A stretch of DNA of 8,182 bases, from NCBI GenBank assembly GCA_029961005.1, contig JASBVW010000051.1:1-8182 (forward strand). The letters run 5' to 3'. The stretch comes from Bacillota bacterium. Its GTDB lineage: Bacteria > Bacillota > UBA5301 > JASBVW01. Both the position numbers and the translations under genes were made by a program. The first letter of the stretch is position 1; each line of letters begins with the position of its first letter. Positions 6,219 through 8,182 of the stretch are shown here, one piece after another. The notes under the pieces were generated by a model. That model was not told where the DNA came from and ran no database searches. It was given only the letters and a program-made list of their open reading frames with translations.

Positions 6219-6485
6219 CTACCGCTGCGCGGGCGGGACATCTCCTGCTGTGATCTGGCCGTGCTTGGTGTAGATAATCGCCCGCCCCCTGATCTTCATG
6301 GCCGAAGTGAGGCGGGTAAACTGGGCCAGCATGACCTCTCCCCGGTCCAGCTTTTCCGTGTGGTGAAACTTGGTCTCGCGCCCGCGCGTCAGCCCGATGA
6401 TGGTCACCCCATCCTCCAGGGCCTTGACTCCTATGTTCCCCCGCCACTTCGCCCTCGGCAAGCTCCACGGCAGGAACTTCCTCAA
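6219..6485 (-). CDS. mtrB: TRAP, tryptophan-activated RNA-binding attenuation protein
   Basis: TRAP forms an 11-subunit ring that, when loaded with tryptophan, wraps (G/U)AG-repeat RNA and represses trp genes. The body matches B. subtilis MtrB almost residue for residue: KALEDGVTIIGLTRG, ETKFHHTEKLDRGEV, AQFTRLTSAMKIRG. Seen intact are the RNA-contacting residues equivalent to Lys37 (EKL), Lys56 and Arg58 (KIR), and the tryptophan-pocket threonines equivalent to Thr25, Thr30, Thr49 and Thr52. The C-terminus runs about ten residues past that of B. subtilis. The start is uncertain. The uninterrupted frame needs TTG 6485, giving 88 residues with an unusual basic N-terminus. An ATG at 6489 with GGAGGAGG upstream gives an acidic lead (VEEVPAVELAEGEVAG) that joins the TRAP frame only if one G is removed from the G5 run near 6440. 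The gene overlaps the malic enzyme stop. No trp genes or anti-TRAP are in the window. Confidence 0.93.
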   Translation of the reverse strand: MRKFLPWSLPRAKWRGNIGVKALEDGVTIIGLTRGRETKFHHTEKLDRGEVMLAQFTRLTSAMKIRGRAIIYTKHGQITAGDVPPAQR

Positions 6486-7741
6486 CCATCTGCCTCCTCC
6501 TCCATTTCCCCCTCTACCTGGGCCGCCAATTGCCTGGTCCGGGCCGCCACCTCCTCCGGCGAGGGGCGCGCCCGCGCCACTCCGGACTCCACAGCCGCCT
6601 GCGCCACCGCCGCCGCCACTGCCGGCGCTACGCGGCGATCCAGCGGGGCGGGAATGATGCAACCCCGCTCCAGGTCCTTCGCCTCCACCAGAGAGGCGAT
6701 CGCCCGAGCGGCGGCCAGCTTCATCTCTTCGTTGATGGCGGTGGCCCGCGCATCCAGGGCGCCCCGGAAGATGCCGGGAAAACCCAACACATTGTTCACC
6801 TGATTAGGAAAGTCCGAACGCCCGGTGGCCACCACCGCCGCCCCCGCCTCCCGGGCGAGGCGGGGGTCGATCTCCGGATCCGGATTGGCCAGGGCAAAGA
6901 CCACCGGCCGGGGGGCCATCCGGGCCACCATCTCCCCCGTCAACACCCCGGCCCCGGAGACGCCAATGAAGACCTCCGCCCCCCGCAGGACCTCGGCCAG
7001 GGAGCCACGGCGGCCCTCCCGGTTGGTCAAAGCGGCCAGCTCTTCCTTCACCGGGTTCATGCCCCGGCCGCGGCCCGGGATCAGCGCCCCTTCCCGATCG
7101 CAGAGGACCAGGTCGCCCACGCCGACCCGCAAAAGAAGCCTGGCGATGGCCACGCCCGCCGCTCCTGCCCCGTTGACCACCACCCGCACTTCTCTCATCT
7201 CCCTGCCCACCACCTGCAGGGCGTTAAAGAGGGCGGCCAGGACCACCACCGCGGTCCCGTGTTGATCGTCGTGAAAGACGGGGATGTCCAGCGCCTCCTG
7301 GAGCCGGCGCTCGATCTCAAAGCAGCGGGGGGCGGAGATGTCCTCCAGGTTGATCCCGCCAAAGGAAGGGGAGAGGGCGGTCACCACCCGCACGATCTCG
7401 TCCACGTCCGCCGTCTGCAGGCAAAGCGGAAAGGCATCCACGCCGGCAAAGGCCTTGAAGAGGAGGGCCTTGCCCTCCATCACCGGCAGGGCCGCCAGCG
7501 GCCCGATGTCCCCTAAACCCAACACAGCGGTGCCATCAGTCACCACCGCCACCAGGTTGCCCCGCGCGGTGTAGGTGAAGACTTCCTCCGGCTGGCGGTG
7601 AATCTCCCGGCAAGGCTCGGCCACCCCGGGTGTATAGGCCAGGGAGAGGTCGTGCGCCGTGCGCAGGGGAAAACGCCCGCATACCTGTATCTTGCCTCTA
7701 TAGCGCCGGTGAAGCTCCAGCGCCTCTTCCCGCAGGCTCAC
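6482..7741 (-). CDS. mae: malic enzyme, short bacterial type without a PTA domain
   Basis: Oxidatively decarboxylates malate to pyruvate and CO2 with NAD or NADP in the cytoplasm. The product is 419 residues, the length of the short enzyme (about 400), with no phosphotransacetylase-like domain. Landmarks are LAYTPGVAEPC with catalytic Tyr36, VTDGTAVLGLGDIGP (67-81), MEGKALLFKAFAGVDAFP with Lys91, NLEDISAPRCFEIE with metal ligands Glu132 and Asp133, FHDDQHGTA (156-164), the Rossmann loop NGAGAAG (190-196) and DFPNQVNNVLGFPGIFRG near residue 315. Arg206 (LLLRVG) lies at the end of the first Rossmann helix, and cofactor choice cannot be read safely by eye. The start is GTG 7741, preceded by AAAGGAGAGG and overlapping the preceding stop as GTGA. 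In B. subtilis the homologue ytsJ lies just before accD, matching the arrangement here except for the inserted genes. The acidic tail (EGEMEEEADG) overlaps the ribosome site of mtrB. Confidence 0.95.
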   Translation of the reverse strand: MSLREEALELHRRYRGKIQVCGRFPLRTAHDLSLAYTPGVAEPCREIHRQPEEVFTYTARGNLVAVVTDGTAVLGLGDIGPLAALPVMEGKALLFKAFAGVDAFPLCLQTADVDEIVRVVTALSPSFGGINLEDISAPRCFEIERRLQEALDIPVFHDDQHGTAVVVLAALFNALQVVGREMREVRVVVNGAGAAGVAIARLLLRVGVGDLVLCDREGALIPGRGRGMNPVKEELAALTNREGRRGSLAEVLRGAEVFIGVSGAGVLTGEMVARMAPRPVVFALANPDPEIDPRLAREAGAAVVATGRSDFPNQVNNVLGFPGIFRGALDARATAINEEMKLAAARAIASLVEAKDLERGCIIPAPLDRRVAPAVAAAVAQAAVESGVARARPSPEEVAARTRQLAAQVEGEMEEEADG

Positions 7742-8182
7742 CGGACCTCTCCTTTCCCCAGGTCCTCCCTGTGGTTGTCGGCGGAGCAGTTTTGGTGGGC
7801 CAGCCGAGCGGCGGCGGCCGCCGCCACCGCGGAGATGAGGTCGTCCAGAAAAGTGTTCACCCGGCCCAGGCGGTGGCGATTCAGGCGCTTGACGATGCCG
7901 AGCTTGGCCTTGTCCAGGTAACCGAAGTTGGTCAGCCCCACGGAGCCGTAGACATTGACGATGGAAAGGGCCAGGATCTCGTCCACCCCGTAAAGGGGGT
8001 CATCCCGCCGGACAATGTCCAGGAGAGGTTCCGGGAGCACGCCTTCCTCGGCCAGCATATCCAGAGCGATGCCGGTGAGAATGGCATGCTGCACCTCCCG
8101 CTTCTCCAGCACCCGGCCGACGCTCTCACGGCAGGCCTCCAGCGTGAGGCCGGGGTAATACGACCTCTGCAGCTCCAGGACC
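7738..8182 (-). CDS. pgpA: PgpA/YutG-family protein, N-terminus outside the window
   Basis: The 147 visible residues form the C-terminal part of a YutG-like member of the phosphatidylglycerophosphatase A family. PgpA enzymes remove phosphate from phosphatidylglycerol phosphate at the membrane; whether this Bacillota branch does so is less certain. Recognisable stretches are LEKREVQHAILTGIALDMLA, DPLYGVDEILALSIVNVYGS, GLTNFGYLDKAKLG, and NTFLDDLISAVAAAAAARLAH, the last rich in alanine. These match B. subtilis YutG closely from memory. The reading frame is open to the right edge, so the GTG at 8112 is not the start: the residues before it (about YYPGLTLEACRESVGRV) also fit the family. After the conserved part there is a polar tail (QNCSADNHREDLGKGEVR). 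The stop overlaps the GTG start of malic enzyme, suggesting coupled translation, though the two functions have no obvious link. Confidence 0.88.
   Translation of the reverse strand, partial: VLELQRSYYPGLTLEACRESVGRVLEKREVQHAILTGIALDMLAEEGVLPEPLLDIVRRDDPLYGVDEILALSIVNVYGSVGLTNFGYLDKAKLGIVKRLNRHRLGRVNTFLDDLISAVAAAAAARLAHQNCSADNHREDLGKGEVR

Noticed and set aside
6530..7516. A 328-codon plus-strand frame rich in His, Gly and Arg
   Set aside because: It is antisense to the well-conserved malic enzyme and has no recognisable domain.
1..8182. CRISPR arrays, insertion sequences, tRNA or rRNA genes, prophage or defence genes
   Set aside because: No repeat-spacer pattern, transposase, cloverleaf or rRNA-like stretch was seen. 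The window is tightly packed with metabolic genes.

Overview
The window reads as core metabolism from a GC-rich Bacillota (Gram-positive) genome, most like the anaerobic, often thermophilic Moorella/Ammonifex/Desulfotomaculum-type lineages. The reasons are the gene order, the strong GGAGG-type ribosome sites, the Bacillota-type proteins (a YutG-like PgpA, TRAP/MtrB, a short malic enzyme) and a multihaem c-type cytochrome. No species is claimed. Every real gene lies on the minus strand, so transcription runs from high to low coordinates. The many plus-strand ORFs are GC-driven shadows.

Unit 1 (8182 to about 5625), in order of transcription: the C-terminal part of a PgpA/YutG-family protein, a short malic enzyme (GTGA overlap), a TRAP (MtrB) tryptophan-sensing RNA-binding protein overlapping the malic enzyme stop, and a membrane-anchored triheme cytochrome c. 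A strong intrinsic terminator (5625-5657) follows.

Unit 2 (about 5576 down to 1) starts at an extended -10 promoter (TGGTATAAT, 5571-5579). It contains a 67-residue DUF2007-like protein, accD, accA (11-nt overlap), pfkA (4-nt gap), pyk (15-nt gap) and, after 62 nt, ald, which runs off the window. The malic enzyme-accD-accA-pfkA-pyk order is the classic Bacillota block known from B. subtilis (ytsJ-accDA-pfkA-pyk). Here TRAP, the cytochrome, a terminator, a promoter and the small protein sit between malic enzyme and accD. Together the genes cover entry to and exit from lower glycolysis (Pfk, Pyk), pyruvate supply from malate and alanine (malic enzyme, Ald), and the carboxyltransferase half of acetyl-CoA carboxylase for fatty-acid synthesis; accB and accC are not in the window.

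The points most worth a second look are lesions in well-conserved genes. pyk has lost a net 13 nt within a 38-nt stretch of its active-site region, which shifts the frame. mtrB has a choice between a TTG start and an ATG start plus a one-base slip in a G5 run. ald has Asn at the position of the catalytic Lys75. These could be real decay or sequence error. No new multi-gene defence, mobile or CRISPR system was found.
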